Assembly (NCBI RefSeq): GCF_037126465.1
Contig: NC_088201.1
Span: forward strand, 138,882,376 to 138,946,375
Reading direction: 5' to 3'
Source of the DNA: Ornithodoros turicata
Lineage: Eukaryota; Arthropoda; Arachnida; Ixodida; Argasidae
Length of the DNA stretch: 64,000 nt
The notes beneath the pieces were generated by a model. The model had not been told where the DNA came from and searched no databases. It worked only from the letters and a program-made list of their open reading frames with translations. Position numbers and translations under genes: made by a program. The number at the start of each line of letters is the position of its first letter. The stretch's first letter is position 1. Shown piece by piece: positions 23,198 through 33,816 of the stretch.

Positions 23198-23869
23198 GTA
23201 CGTTCATAATGTAATATCATAAGATCGTGATTTCTTGCTTTTTATCGCAAGAGTTTCGGTACAACTACCTGAGAAAGATATGCATGTAAGGGCTGTTATG
23301 TTGTCGTTATGAAGTAGCATACTTTTATTGTTGATTTCAGATGTATACAACCACATGATCAACGACCTAGAGGGAGACGGAAAGCCTGGGCTGAACTACA
23401 GAGAATTTGCAAAGGGAACGAAGCTGTTTGACAGCTGCCATGTCGATGTAGTACTATGCCAGTGCAAAGATGGTGTATGAATTTTAAGGGCCGACACAAA
23501 GTCGACACAAACAGTGAGAAGAACGTGTAGTACAGAGACTCGCTTCGGGCCCACTTTGGAAACAACATGCACATGTAAAGCGGGTTTGAGCAGCAGGTGC
23601 AGTCATACACCGCTCATCAATGTTGTAGAGGCGACAAACAAGGGGCTCACGAGTGCTTCGTGCACTGACAAGGCATGTACACAGAACCGTTCAACTGCAA
23701 GGAACGTGACCCCTGCTACTATGGGGGAAGTTTATTCTCACAAGCAGCGGCCAACGCCTACAGCGGAGTTTGGGGCTCAAAGAGAAAAGCAGTGCTGCGC
23801 CACTTTGAGGGTCGAATTAGTTACCCTCGCTGACTCTCCTGGTTTGAAATCCTTCCTCTGAAGATTCGA

Positions 23870-24064
23870 TTACTATTGTTGTCGAATCAGCTTGTTTGTC
23901 TCTCTTTGTGGAAACCCATTCATTGCAAAAGGCCTCGAACGCGGGCAGTCTTTGTATAGCGACGGCTCGTGAATTTAATAAACAGCTTCGTCCCACACGA
24001 TCATATCTCTGTCACAGTTTGTACACTCAATCACGGAACAAGTCTTCCCTCTGCTTTTCCACAT
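23870..24064 (-). pseudogene. THAP-like zinc-finger protein, 5' start
   Basis: From ATG at 24064 the minus strand gives a short basic start, KTCSVIECTNC, then WDEAVY and an in-frame TAA. The same frame then resumes with HEPSLYKDCPRSRPFAM and a GFP. This resembles a variant THAP DNA-binding domain of transposase-like proteins (Cys-x4-Cys, Trp, His, a Cys pair and a final Phe-Pro). The stop sits where a Cys or Lys would be expected. The rest of the gene is missing. The call is based on motif spacing only. Confidence 0.5.
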
Positions 24065-24219
24065 TTTGCACAGAACTGTAGCACAGCGGCAAAAACGGTC
24101 GGAAACACTCACATAGGCAAAGGCACACAGGCACTCGCAGAAGGCAAGCAACGGCGTGGCTACTGTGGCGCCATCTACTAGCGCCCGAAGCAACTGGCTG
24201 CTGTAAACGGTCTATAGAC

Positions 24220-24728
24220 TATCGGACATTTATCGGCGAATAGAAGTCACAATCCCATTTCAGTGTTGTGCTTCTAACGCAGCCTTACTAATAAAAACAA
24301 GCAATACGAATTAGCAGCTTTGTGACATCAAGTAGCAGTAGTAGAAAAAGTCGAAAAGGTAAACGGACATCTTTCGGAAGCATCGTATTTCTCTATGGTT
24401 TTCTGATATGCATCAACCGCTTGCTGGGCATGTGCAGCAATTTATCTCTGTCACAGTTCCTGGAATGTCCCTCTGAATTCGGTGTTTTTCTATTAGAACA
24501 GAACAAGGGAAAAGTTACCCAGCGTATTTTTTCGATGTTTTTCGATGAAAACCGGAAACGCTGAACCCTATACATGGCTCAGCTGTACGTCTTCACGTTG
24601 ACATTTTAAAAGGGTGCACTTTTTCCCAGCCACGAGCCTTCGAAATACCTGAGGGATCCCAGACGATCGCTCGTGATCTCTCTTCTTACGATTTCGGTCA
24701 AGGCCAAGTCGAGCAGTTCCCAGCTCTG
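24220..24728. other. No gene recognised
   Basis: Short frames only. A run of AGTAGC-like words is at 24330-24345. Confidence 0.35.
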
Positions 24729-24940
24729 CTTCATATGTCTCTGCGATACTTCACGCAGCCTCGCACGTTTTCCTGTGTACGAAATATGTGCGTTGCGTAC
24801 TCCAGCCCGCGCAGTTTGGTCCCGACGAAGTTCTATTATCTCTCGGCTACATCTTTGTCATCGATCTGAGCGGCCGCGAAGAAACCGTTGCCGTAACCCA
24901 CTTGAAGTCGCGTACGTTGAAGACGGACATCAGCGCTTCA
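24729..24940 (+). pseudogene. Ty3/gypsy integrase C-terminal tail relic
   Basis: The frame reads SHVFLCTKYVRCVLQPAQFG, then a VIDLSGREETVAVTHLK segment. This matches the end of gypsy integrases (HVF.R.D..R..L.P.Y.GP ... V...G....VS.DRLKPA). The same domain appears in the gypsy relic at 31383-32457 (SHVYLRTDATPKSLYPPYCG). Nothing upstream of this tail is readable. Confidence 0.6.
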
Positions 24941-24944
24941 GTCT

Positions 24945-26250
24945 CATGCCCATTTATGCGGCCCTCGCTGCAACTAGGCCTTGTCCCTAGTATGAAAATT
25001 ATACCCCGAAAGATTACCTGGAGCGAGTTACCACCCCACCCCTCACGCCCAACATCTCAGACACCTGGGGAGAGGTACCTGGCAAAGGGGCCAGAAGGTT
25101 TCATTCGACTCGTGCTGCTATCGAATTAAACGGTTAGTAAGCTGATGTCACCCAGAATGGTCCTTCTTTGAGCTGCCACAAACTCTCCAGATCACCATAG
25201 ATAGCCTGGTATGCAAAGGTGAAGCTGACATCTTACGTAGCTGCGGCTTTTGCTCTTGTGCATGGCGGAAAGAGAGAAGGAGCCATATTGCTCTGGGAAA
25301 AGAAACCGAGACGGGGAGCCACGCCAGTCACATCACCGCTCGCTTTCCGGTAGCGGTTACATACATCGTTATGGAGACTCCAATGCATAGATCCAGAATA
25401 ATTGGAGAGTTGCGGTCGTAGCCCGCCGAAGTAGCCCCCAAAGTGACGCGTGCAAAGCGACCTCAATGGGCTAGTCAGGTAACGTTACTCTCGCGTTGCC
25501 CCAAAAAGCTACGGTTCATCTTGTATCCTCACCTCACTTGCCCCTGTCGAAGAGCCATAGGGCGCCCCTTTCCTTGCTTCGTACATGCTCTATATCTCTT
25601 GCTAAGGACGGAGAGTGCTGCCTCGTCTCGCAATAAGTGAAAATAACATCTTCTAGGGGATCCGGTCGAATGCGGATGCAGCTATCCTGCATGCGGAGCG
25701 GGTGTGACTAACAACCTGAAAGAGAAAATAACGGCAAGTAAAATTTTGCACATACTTTCTGAACGAGAATCTAGGTTTGGTAGTAAAGCATTGAGAGATC
25801 GTAAAATAAAGCGGAATCAGCCGTGCGTCAAAGCGAAGTGCACCTGTTTGTAGTTCGCACGGTGCCCAATCTCTACATGTGTCCAGCTTCGGCACGAAAT
25901 GAACGTCAATGCCATCCATTGATGGATAATCTCATCAACACGATCTGTTTCTGAATAAGCTGCTCCACTTCCAACCTAATTTTAATATGTTCAAGGCCGG
26001 TCCGCATTGTGCGTGTTACTATGAATAGGGTAAAGGGGTCTATGTTGAAGACAGTTGAGCTATTTTGTTAATAGCAGTCAGAATAATCGCCTAAGTTGTA
26101 CCACAATTCGTTAACTCAATCCCCAAACATTTGAGAAATGATGCACAAATTACTGCGGTTCTAAACCATATATTTATTTCGTGCGAGCCAAAAATGACAG
26201 GCTACATATTTTGAGAGGATAGAGAGGTAGCAAGCGAGCTGGTGGTATAG
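24945..26250. other. No gene recognised; possibly gypsy 3' remains
   Basis: Directly after the integrase tail there are CCCACCCC/CCTGGGGAG words that could be part of a decayed LTR, but no second copy is seen in the window. The rest has only short frames. Confidence 0.3.
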
Positions 26251-26252
26251 AT

Positions 26253-26423
26253 CCATAACTTAAAAACCCGAGACTAGGGGACAAAAAAACGACAAACACA
26301 GACAAGGTCTCAAACACTGGCCCTTATATGTTTGTGCTGTTAAGTAAACTTTCAGCTGTGTTTGAGACCTTGTCTGTGTTTGTCGTTTTTTTTGTCCCCT
26401 AGTCTCGGGTTTTTAAGTTATGG
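26253..26423. repeat. Penelope-type terminal hairpin
   Basis: Inverted arms of about 66 bases (26253-26318 and 26357-26423) share CCATAACTTAAAAACCCGAG and GACAAACACAGACAAGG, with a 38-base loop. The arm matches the sequence after the Penelope-like reverse transcriptase at 21745-21810. Arms are almost perfect, so it is younger than the copy at 7674. Confidence 0.7.
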
Positions 26424-26683
26424 ATACATATTTTCATCAACTTTCCCCACCCTATGGGTAAGTTGAGGATATCAAAAAATTAATGCCAGCTTTATATTTT
26501 GTCTTTTGTTTGGGCCAGCCGAAACTTTCAGCCACGAGTAGTGCACATGGAAACACAGGGCAGTGACACAGCATCATAACGGCGAGGTCATATTTTATGA
26601 GTCTTGGAGCAGGAATGAGCAAATTGCAAGTCAATGTTGACGAAAGTTACAGATGGGACAAAACAGGACCCTCTTACCTCGAC

Positions 26684-27085
26684 TAGAGTCACTAAATAAG
26701 CTACGCTTCAGAGTATCGACACTGAGTTCCAAGAGCGAGCATGCGCCATCTTGTTTTCGTGCCACTCTGCCCATGCGTACGCGCACAGCGCACGTTAGCG
26801 CAGGATGCCACCTATCGTGCGCGGGTCAAATGTTCCTTTCGTTTACGAGCAGCAGTTGACGGCCTTGAGCTCACCTTGACATGTTCTGGACGCTCAGGTG
26901 GACAATACATGGATTATCGCACAACAATCATACACGCTTCTCTATCCCACGGAGAGCATTACGTTAGCCGTCTTTGATCTTCAAACGGGGATGATACGGG
27001 TGTGGTGCGAAAACAAGATGGCGATCCTGCTCTCCCTTGGACCTCAGTGTCGATACTCTGAAGCGTAGCTTATTTAGTGACTCTA
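26684..27085. mobile_element. 402-bp MITE with 8-bp target duplication
   Basis: Inverted ends of about 72 bases begin TAGAGTCACTAAATAAGCTA and are nearly identical. The flanks show the direct repeat ACCTCGAC on both sides (26676-26683 and 27086-27093). The interior is not coding. An 8-bp duplication fits hAT or P-type transposases; the source family is not clear because the ends lack the hAT CAGGG start. Confidence 0.85.
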
Positions 27086-27094
27086 ACCTCGACC

Positions 27095-28010
27095 ACATCT
27101 GCAAAACAACGTCTCACGTCTTTCTAAAAAGCCCCGTGCAGAACGTCAGCACGTTACTTCAAAGCCTAGATAACGGCTGCGCTCACCCTGGTGTCACAGA
27201 CGAGAAAAAATATTCCTAAGAAAATGCCACGCGGAAAACCCAAACTGTCCTCAACTTGCCCCAGTCTTCAAGTAGCCCCACTTTACCCTATTGTGCTGCG
27301 TAAAACTCTATATGGCCCCGCACCGAGAACAAATACGCCTGTCAAACCGCATGGGGCGCAAAACCCACTACTGCGTGCAATGCAGGTTTGGCGTATATGC
27401 TTCAGGAAGTGTTGCTGACATTCTCCTCTACTTCCTCTTTCTCCGTCAAATCGTTGGTTTTGTGCACACTCCTTTAAAATTGATGTGCATTTGGCAAAAT
27501 GACCCTCACGAGCAAAAAACGGTTGCACTTGGAGATGTCCCTCTGCAGCTTTTTCGTAAGAGCAGCCATTGCTAAACAGAAGTAGATGCTGGACCAGAAC
27601 CAGAAGTGTCTTGCTCACCGTGATTGGTTGCTATAAACGCCCGTGAACTGATTGTTGCGTGAAATATCAAACCTGCTGTGACGTAGTGAATCACGCGCGA
27701 ATGCGCTACGCAGCAGCAACGTACAAAAGTTCGCGCTGGACGTGAAAACTCAGCTTTTACAGACAAAAAAGAAAAAAAAAAACGCACCGTGCGTGCCGGT
27801 CTTAAGTTTTGCGGATGGGCACGAACCCGACATATACAGGCTTGTGACGGCACGATATACCTGTACAGAGCACAGTATACATTGCGGAACAAGGGGTCGT
27901 GTTAGACAATGGAAGTGAGACAGTGACCACGTCACATGGAAGCCAACGTCACGAAACACATTGATTTATCATTAACTGCGGACATACATTCTAAATAAAG
28001 TAGATATGCC
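27095..28010. other. No gene recognised
   Basis: Open frames of 106-111 codons at 27283-27892 (minus) contain a Phe-rich stretch from an A-run and no family motif. Confidence 0.35.
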
Positions 28011-28015
28011 TAATC

Positions 28016-28672
28016 AATACCAAAGCATTAAACCAAACCGGGATCGAAAAACGGAAAGAACCGTTATTTTTTGCCGGAACCGATCGGAAAAGGCCACCAC
28101 CATCTTGAAGCTGAACCGAACCGATTTAGAAAATTTCGGACCCCGTTTCCAAACCGGTTTCAAAGCATCGATAGTTTGATCATTTTTCATTTTACCCACC
28201 CTAAGTTCCCCAACCTGTCCCAAAGGTGACCGGTTCATGCAACATTTTTATTTTTTTTTTCAAACCCGAGTGTTCAATGCTAGCGGAAATGCTTTGCTGG
28301 ACGTCCTCACCGATGGAGACAAGCGCAATCACTGGTTTTCCTGTGGACAAGCGTTCTTGTCACGGCTTTGCGGCCAGCATGTTGGAAGGACAGGGGAGCT
28401 CATATCTGAACCGTTTGTAAAGTAAAAAGGTGGAGGACATTTGAGTATACAACAGAGTTCGTACAAAAAGAGTTGCTGGCTATCTTTACTGTTACGAGGA
28501 CATGCGAAGAGAAATAAAGCTTTCGGAACTTACCTACCGTTTATTTTAGGGCATATAACTTGCACAACGAACTATAGTTCGGAAGAGATATGTGTGTTCT
28601 GTTGGACGTGAACCGGAACTGAACCATATTGCCTGGATTCGAACCCGGACCGAACCGGGAAAAAATTTGGTT
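28016..28672. mobile_element. hAT-like element relic rich in CCGAACCGG
   Basis: The segment starts CCAAAGCATTAAACCAAACCGG and ends with the inverted CCGGGAAAAAATTTGGTTTGATACCCTG, where CAGGGTATC read on the minus strand resembles a hAT terminus. Repeated ACCGAACCG words run along both ends, as in the element at 32494-33812. No transposase is readable; frames are short. Confidence 0.45.
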
Positions 28673-28689
28673 TGATACCCTGATCTATA

Positions 28690-29335
28690 CCATAGGAATC
28701 AAAATTACAAGTTCCATGATAACTCTTCTAAGCTTGCTGTACGTGGCAACCATGCCCGCTACAGGTTGACAGAAATTTCTATTTCTTTCTATTTCTATTT
28801 CTGTTTGTGGAAGGCACCAACATCGAAGACGTAGTGAATCGACATAGAAGAACCACGTGAAACCTCCTAACCCATTGTACAATCTTCTCTGGAGGGAGTT
28901 TTTACACAAGCTGTGGGATATCAGAAGAAAGAAAAAAAAACGAAAGGAAAAACGTGACAGTATCGCATCAGAGCCTGTCAGGAGCCGAGCGGACAGACAC
29001 TGGGACCACCACAACTAATCGGGCGTCCATCAAACAACACATCCGCGTCACATGGGTAGAAACAGACTAGCGTTTTGCCTCAATTCGCGTCGTTTGTACT
29101 TCATCGTTTTCAACAGAACCATACATTACAGAAACACACATTTTTATTACGCGCAAGACGGCTACATGCCACATTGTTGACGGCGTTGACACTGACAGTT
29201 TGACAACGTATCCACAGCATAGCAAAGCCCAGCACACTCATCCCTTTGATATAGCTAGACGGTTTAAGTTTACTGTTCATGCACAAAACAAACTCACGGG
29301 GTCTGACGAAAATATTTCGTGGTTTTATGTAGCCT
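28690..29335. other. No gene recognised
   Basis: Short frames only. A (TTTCTA)n stretch lies at 28775-28803. Confidence 0.35.
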
Positions 29336-29384
29336 CCTAAAGGCCATCGAAGCGACAAATTGTTGCGCTGCTCTTTTGTATTGG

Positions 29385-29540
29385 CACTAACGTAAACAAA
29401 TGCAGCGACGGAAGCGATACGATGGACGGCATTATTCCCGCAACCAGCGCCATTCCTGCCGGCGGGAGGAGCCGCGTTATGGATAGCGCACGTTACGAAG
29501 AATGTTAACGCAACTCACGATAGGAGGAGCTGATAGCGCG
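29385..29540. repeat. Dispersed repeat, copy A
   Basis: Shares an ordered set of words with 62920-63075: GTAAACAAA-GCAGCG, CAGCGCCATTCCTGC, AGCCGCGTTATGGATAG and TAACGCAA. No coding capacity. Same orientation in both places. Confidence 0.7.
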
Positions 29541-29544
29541 TGGC

Positions 29545-31324
29545 AAATGTAGGGGGTGTCTGAGAATAGCGGAAAATTGAAGATCGTGCTCGGTCTGTTT
29601 AAACACCTCTTACGAGTGTCTTCAACGCTGCACTGTTTGGCGATTATTTTGTAGATTTCATACCCCAAGTTATCGAAGGTTGGTTCGAATGGCATTCTGC
29701 AGAACTGCCGGGATCACCACATTCAATTGATACCAGCCCAATCGAGAACATGCGCAATATTCAGCTACGGTGCCGCCGCCACCCGGGCGAAGTTGCTATA
29801 GCTCAGCGGTGACTCCGGCTTCAAGCTTCCATTCCAGACGATCATAACTTGCATGAGCGGCACTACTGTGGCCATGGCTCTGCGCCTGCCACATAGTAGC
29901 TGAAAGTAAGATCGCGCTATTCTAATGGAAAAAGCGAGGGAAAAGAAGAAACTCTTCGTTTAAAAGCAGGAATATGTTCCACACTGCGCCAACCGCACTG
30001 AAGCCATTCCCCGTACTGTAGCAACTATAGTTTATTTCCGAACAAAGCCCTTTTTGTACTTTCATCATTTAGTATTCCTGCTGGCGTGCGTAAGATGCAT
30101 ATATATGTAGTTAGCGCTTTAACAAAATATAAAAATAAACATTCAACACAAGTTTTATGTTTCTTCATTAGTCAGAAGTAACCATAGTGTTTTTTTTTCT
30201 TTTTCCAGAATATAAAGACCTGCTAGAAATATCAAAAGTTATTTCCAAAAAGCAGGCTACAACAGCATAATATTGCACTTCTCATAATAACGCTACGCTG
30301 CTACATTGGTGACACGAATAAATAATCTGAAATATTGCACTCGAAATTGTCACACTTCAAACACAAACAACGTGTCTATGAGAGCTAAGAATGTTGTTCG
30401 GCATCGCATTCACACAGTACCTGCGAGCGACGTACGAAATGATGACACGTGAAGGAGAATCTGAGAAAAGCACAGATAGCATAACATTCTGGACATTTGA
30501 GTAATGCATTGGTCACCCTTTTAACAACCATGAGCAGCGCTTCAACGTTTGAATAAAAAAAAAACAGATGTCATGGCTTGACATCGAGAAGAAACATTCC
30601 AAGTTGACATTGCGAATTGCATTGGGTCACGTTTTCCCCTTGGAAAACAATATATTGCATTTTATGTTGTCTAATGAGTTTTGGAATGATTTCGCTCTGT
30701 CCTGCAACGGACCCTTTATATCCAGTAGTGTAGGAATGTCCCCCATGACAAGCCGACGTGGGCTGTAACCCAGCCATGCCAAAGCCAGCATTCTTTGAGA
30801 TGAACGCAGTCGGTGTGCCCCGTTTGTTTCATGGGGCCGGTGCACTTGCGATTGGAAAGGATAAAAGACGGAGGTTACTGACAGACTGTTGAGATAGCCA
30901 CAAGCGGCAATGCGATTAGTAATCCGTCGCTTTGCCTTCTCCCCTCTCTGCGTCGCCTCTTGGGTATGTAGTTGGGTCTGTCTATAATGAACTTTTTGCG
31001 GAGTCTGATAATTTGTCGTCCGTCCTTCTTGTTCCTTGTCTCTCAGTCCCGCACCATGCGCCACAATAGAAGATTGCAATTTGCGTCAGGTGGATGTTGA
31101 TTCTTTATGTGAATGATGCTCTGTGATTCGTCTTCCCTTCATTGCTAGAAAGACAAAAGACACGACCCTCAGTAGAAAACGCCAAGCAATATTTTATGAC
31201 TAGGGCTATAGGAAGAGATATACACTCCAAACTGCCGAAATATGCGCGCACTGATGCATTACACACTACGTAAATATGCATGCCCTTATGCTCTATAAAC
31301 AACGCAAACATGCCCGTGGTGCTA
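29545..31324. other. No gene recognised
   Basis: A 150-codon minus frame at 30627-31079 is the longest open reading frame. It is rich in Gln, Arg and Ser and shows no motif I know. The middle (30000-30560) is AT-rich with no frames. Confidence 0.35.
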
Positions 31325-31328
31325 TATG

Positions 31329-31463
31329 TGTGGGGGCCCGAGAGGAATGAAGTAAACAGCCCAGGTGCCAACAGCAACTGGTTTATTCGGCGGGATCCCC
31401 AGGTTGATATAGATCACGCGCTCTGCGCGTCTTCGTCATTGTCAATGATGATGATATGCTACA
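31329..31463 (-). repeat. Gypsy 3' LTR (135 bp)
   Basis: It begins TGTGGG and ends CTACA on the plus strand, giving TG..CA ends, and matches 34691-34826 over its full length. TATG flanks the provirus on both outer sides (31325-31328 and 34827-34830), a 4-bp target duplication. On the minus strand a purine tract (GGAGGGGGGG) lies immediately before it, as expected for the polypurine primer of a 3' LTR. Confidence 0.85.
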
Positions 31464-32493
31464 TAGCCCCCCCTCCAGAAACGGCGAAGAGACGTCTGAC
31501 CAACGAACGTGTTTGGTGTTCGACGGAGAAAGCGTCGTCAAGGGGAAGACAGCTGCGACGAGGCGCTCGTTGTCAACGTGGGCGGGCTTTAGGCGGTCAA
31601 TGCTGGCTGTGTCCTTACGGCCATTTACAGAGGTGGTGTAATGCTTGGGTGAACGGGATAAGACGAGGTGCGGGCCGCAATATGGAGGGTAAAGGGATTT
31701 CGGCGTGGCATCCGTTCGAAGATATACGTGAGACGCCGTGGCCAATTCGTGGGGAACGTGACGCGGGCGGCTGGAGGGTACACCAGTATCCGTGGGACGG
31801 ATCTGAGCGAAGGTATGCCGCAGGCGATAAATGCATTCGGGCGCGGCCTCAGGCTGAGCCGATGGATGAAAGGCCTCAGCCGATGGATGAAAGAACTCGC
31901 TCGGGAGTCGAAGCGTGGTGTCAAATAAAAGCTCCGCACTGCTGCACGACAGATCTTGCTTGACGGCAGAACGGACTTCGAAGAGGACGATGGGGACGAT
32001 GTCAACCCAGTTGGTACGATCTGCGTGGGCCATAATAGCTGCCTTGAGTTGCCTGTGTAACCGTTCTACAAGGCCGTTGCAAGCAGGGTGGTAGGCGGTT
32101 GTGCGGGTGCGGGATGTTCCGAGGAGCGTCGCGAAGGCGGCGAAAAGGTGCGCTTCAAACTGACGGCCCGCGTCGGTAACTATTTTGGATGGGACACCAA
32201 ACCGAGAGTTCCACGATGAGAGGAAGGGGGAAGCGACCGTTCGCGCTGAGGCGTCAGGTATTGGGGTGGCTTCAGGCCATCTCGTGACGCGGTCAACCGC
32301 CATCAGTAGGTATTGCGAAACCCTTGGCAAGGTGGCAGCGGCCCGACAATGTCCACGTGCACCACGTCGAAACGTGCGTCGGGAATGGCGAAACGCCCTA
32401 CGGAAGCTGTGGTGTGGCGAGAGACTTCTTTTGTGAGGGGCGAATTCCTGGGTGCGAGAGGCAGTGCAACGACTCGAAGGCAGTTCTTCTGAG
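31383..32493 (-). pseudogene. Ty3/gypsy integrase, C-terminal two thirds
   Basis: The minus frame has the integrase core: DRVTRWPEATPIPDASA, then FGVPSKIVTDAGRQFEAHLF (second catalytic Asp), TTAYHPACNGLVERLHRQLK (third catalytic Glu in the NGLVER block) and a C-terminal SHVYLRTDATPKSLYPPYCG with DRLKP. The first 60 codons of the long frame are not gypsy: they come from the inserted repeat at 32494. Around 32330-32450 the correct reading (FDVVHVDIVGPLP type) is in another frame, so there is at least one frame shift. Integrase joins retroviral-type cDNA to the genome; this copy cannot work. Confidence 0.85.
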
Positions 32494-33812
32494 CAGGGAT
32501 CGGAACCGGAATTTTTCTGGCCCGGTTCGGGTTCGGGTTCGGGTTCAGGCATATTGGTTCGGTTCGGGTTTAGCGCCACAGAACCGAAATTATCAGCTTG
32601 AACCGGTTCAGGTATATCGGCTCGGTTCCGGTTCGGCTCCAGGAGAAACGAAAAAAAAAAGCGGTCAGCGGTCGGGATACGATTGGAACAGTTACTTTTT
32701 CCGGTCCTGGTTTAACCGGTTCATCGGCAGTAATTTTACTACATGAAAACGAGCTTTCCCTCACCGCACATGTTTCTAAGAGAAAGGTGTGAGATAACCG
32801 TTTCAGGAAGCGTCTACTGCTGCTTCGCCACGACCACTTGCTTCACAGGACGAAGCATTTTTTGTATAGAGCAGTTTTGCATAGTTTCAGTTGCACTCTC
32901 TGCCTCTTCGTTGCACAAGATGGTCAGGGCATCCGTAGGGAGTAGCATGGCTCTGATATTTTATTGTATTGCACTCCCGTGATCGTCTGCTGAAAACGAA
33001 AAGAGTGTGAGTCTCCGAGCCCGAAGAAAAGAGACAACCAGCGGGGTAGAAGGTTGACAGAAGAATGATTCCTCCATGGCCTGTAGAGGAGGTGGTATCC
33101 CTCTACACGAGTCCCGACCAGCGATGATGGTACGCCACGGAGAGGCGATGACGGTGGCCTATCTCCATGGCCGCGCCGGTGGAACTGGCATTCCACCTGG
33201 GAAAACCAAACTGCCGGATTTGCGCTTCAAAATGGCGGGATCTTGGCTGCTACGTGGGAGATGCTAGGTTGGACAACCTGACGGGTGGAGATATCGGTCG
33301 CCGCGGTTGCTGGGGGCTGCGACATGGCCACAGAAATTACGTTCGGGTCACCAGTTTGTGGGTCTCCGAGCCGGAAGAAAAGAGACAACCAGCGGGGTAG
33401 AAGGTTGACAGAAGAATGATTTTATTCTCGTGCCGTTAGTGGTGCGCCAGAGTAGCTGGCCAGCATTGTCGTCATCTGTCGGGGGCGCCACAAACGAACC
33501 CTTTTGGCAGAACCTGGTCAGGGTCCTCATTTGTTCCGTCAAAAAACTGGCGATAGAGTCACAAACTTTTACTCTCATCTGGCATCGTACAAAAAATAAT
33601 CGAAAAAAAAAAAGATCGGTCGATAGTACTATTAGGCATTTTGCTTCTGAACCGATTACCGAACCGGTAAACGTATCTTTTCTTTTCTTTTTAAGTTCCG
33701 GTTCGGTTCAAGACAAGCAAAAAAAATTTCGGGTTCGGCTCGGTTCGGGTTCGATGGAAAATAACGTTTTTTTCGGTTTTCGGTTCGGGTTCAGTTCCGG
33801 TTCCGATCCCTG
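32494..33812. mobile_element. hAT-type element inserted in the gypsy pol gene
   Basis: Inverted ends CAGGGATCGGAACCGGAA are followed on both sides by CGGTTCGGGTT repeats, and the flanks show an 8-bp duplication with one mismatch (CTTCTGAG 32486-32493, CTTCTCAG 33813-33820). Both features are typical of hAT. The gypsy frame resumes on the far side exactly at the duplication. There is no transposase. Inside are a copy of the foldback arm seen at 63589 and two direct copies of a 63-base segment. Confidence 0.8.
33007..33420. repeat. Direct repeats and foldback arm nested in the hAT element
   Basis: The segment GTCTCCGAGCC-GAAGAAAAG through GGTTGACAGAAGAATGAT is present at 33007-33068 and 33357-33420. 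Between them at 33093-33180 lies a sequence (CGAGTCCCGACCAGCGATGA and on) that matches the arms of the foldback at 63589-63885. The layout suggests an LTR or tandem remnant that captured a foldback arm. Confidence 0.55.
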
Positions 33813-33816
33813 CTTC

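Larger units (their letters stand above)
22071..23861 (+). pseudogene. Two-exon SWIM zinc-finger protein, 5' part
   Basis: Exon 1 (22071-22125) begins with ATG and ends at a strong donor (CAG/GTAAGTG). Exon 2 starts at 23341 after TTGTTGATTTCAG and keeps the frame (phase 1). Exon 2 reads through a FAKGTKLFDSCHV segment, then an in-frame TGA at 23478-23480, and in the same frame continues with TTCTCKAGLSSRCSH, a SWIM zinc finger (CxCxnCxH), and TSASCTDKAC. Arthropod transposon proteins with this SWIM layout often carry a YqaJ-type nuclease further on; that part is not seen because the frame stops at 23861. The TGA probably makes it a pseudogene. The role is unknown; the SWIM motif suggests DNA or protein binding. 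Confidence 0.7.
21912..24216. mobile_element. Two-gene DNA transposon with SWIM and THAP genes (relic)
   Basis: The unit is bounded by inverted copies of TATAGACCGTTTACAGCAG (21912-21930 and 24198-24216). The similarity weakly continues inward: both ends share a GGCGCC and a GCTTGCCTTCT word. From the left end a spliced plus-strand gene starts (22071) and from the right end a minus-strand gene starts (24064), so two genes face each other, as in some two-gene DNA transposons. Both are cut short, so the middle of the element is missing. No matching target duplication is visible. The two insertions in its intron add about 900 bases to its original length. Confidence 0.65.

Noticed and set aside
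23478..23480. Selenocysteine codon in the SWIM gene.
   Set aside because: A single TGA in a transposon relic is better explained as nonsense; no SECIS element was recognised.
31383..32579. A single 398-codon gypsy protein.
   Set aside because: Its first part (PEPEPEPEPG) is translated hAT-element repeat, not gypsy; the true integrase part begins inside 32493 and is frame-shifted.
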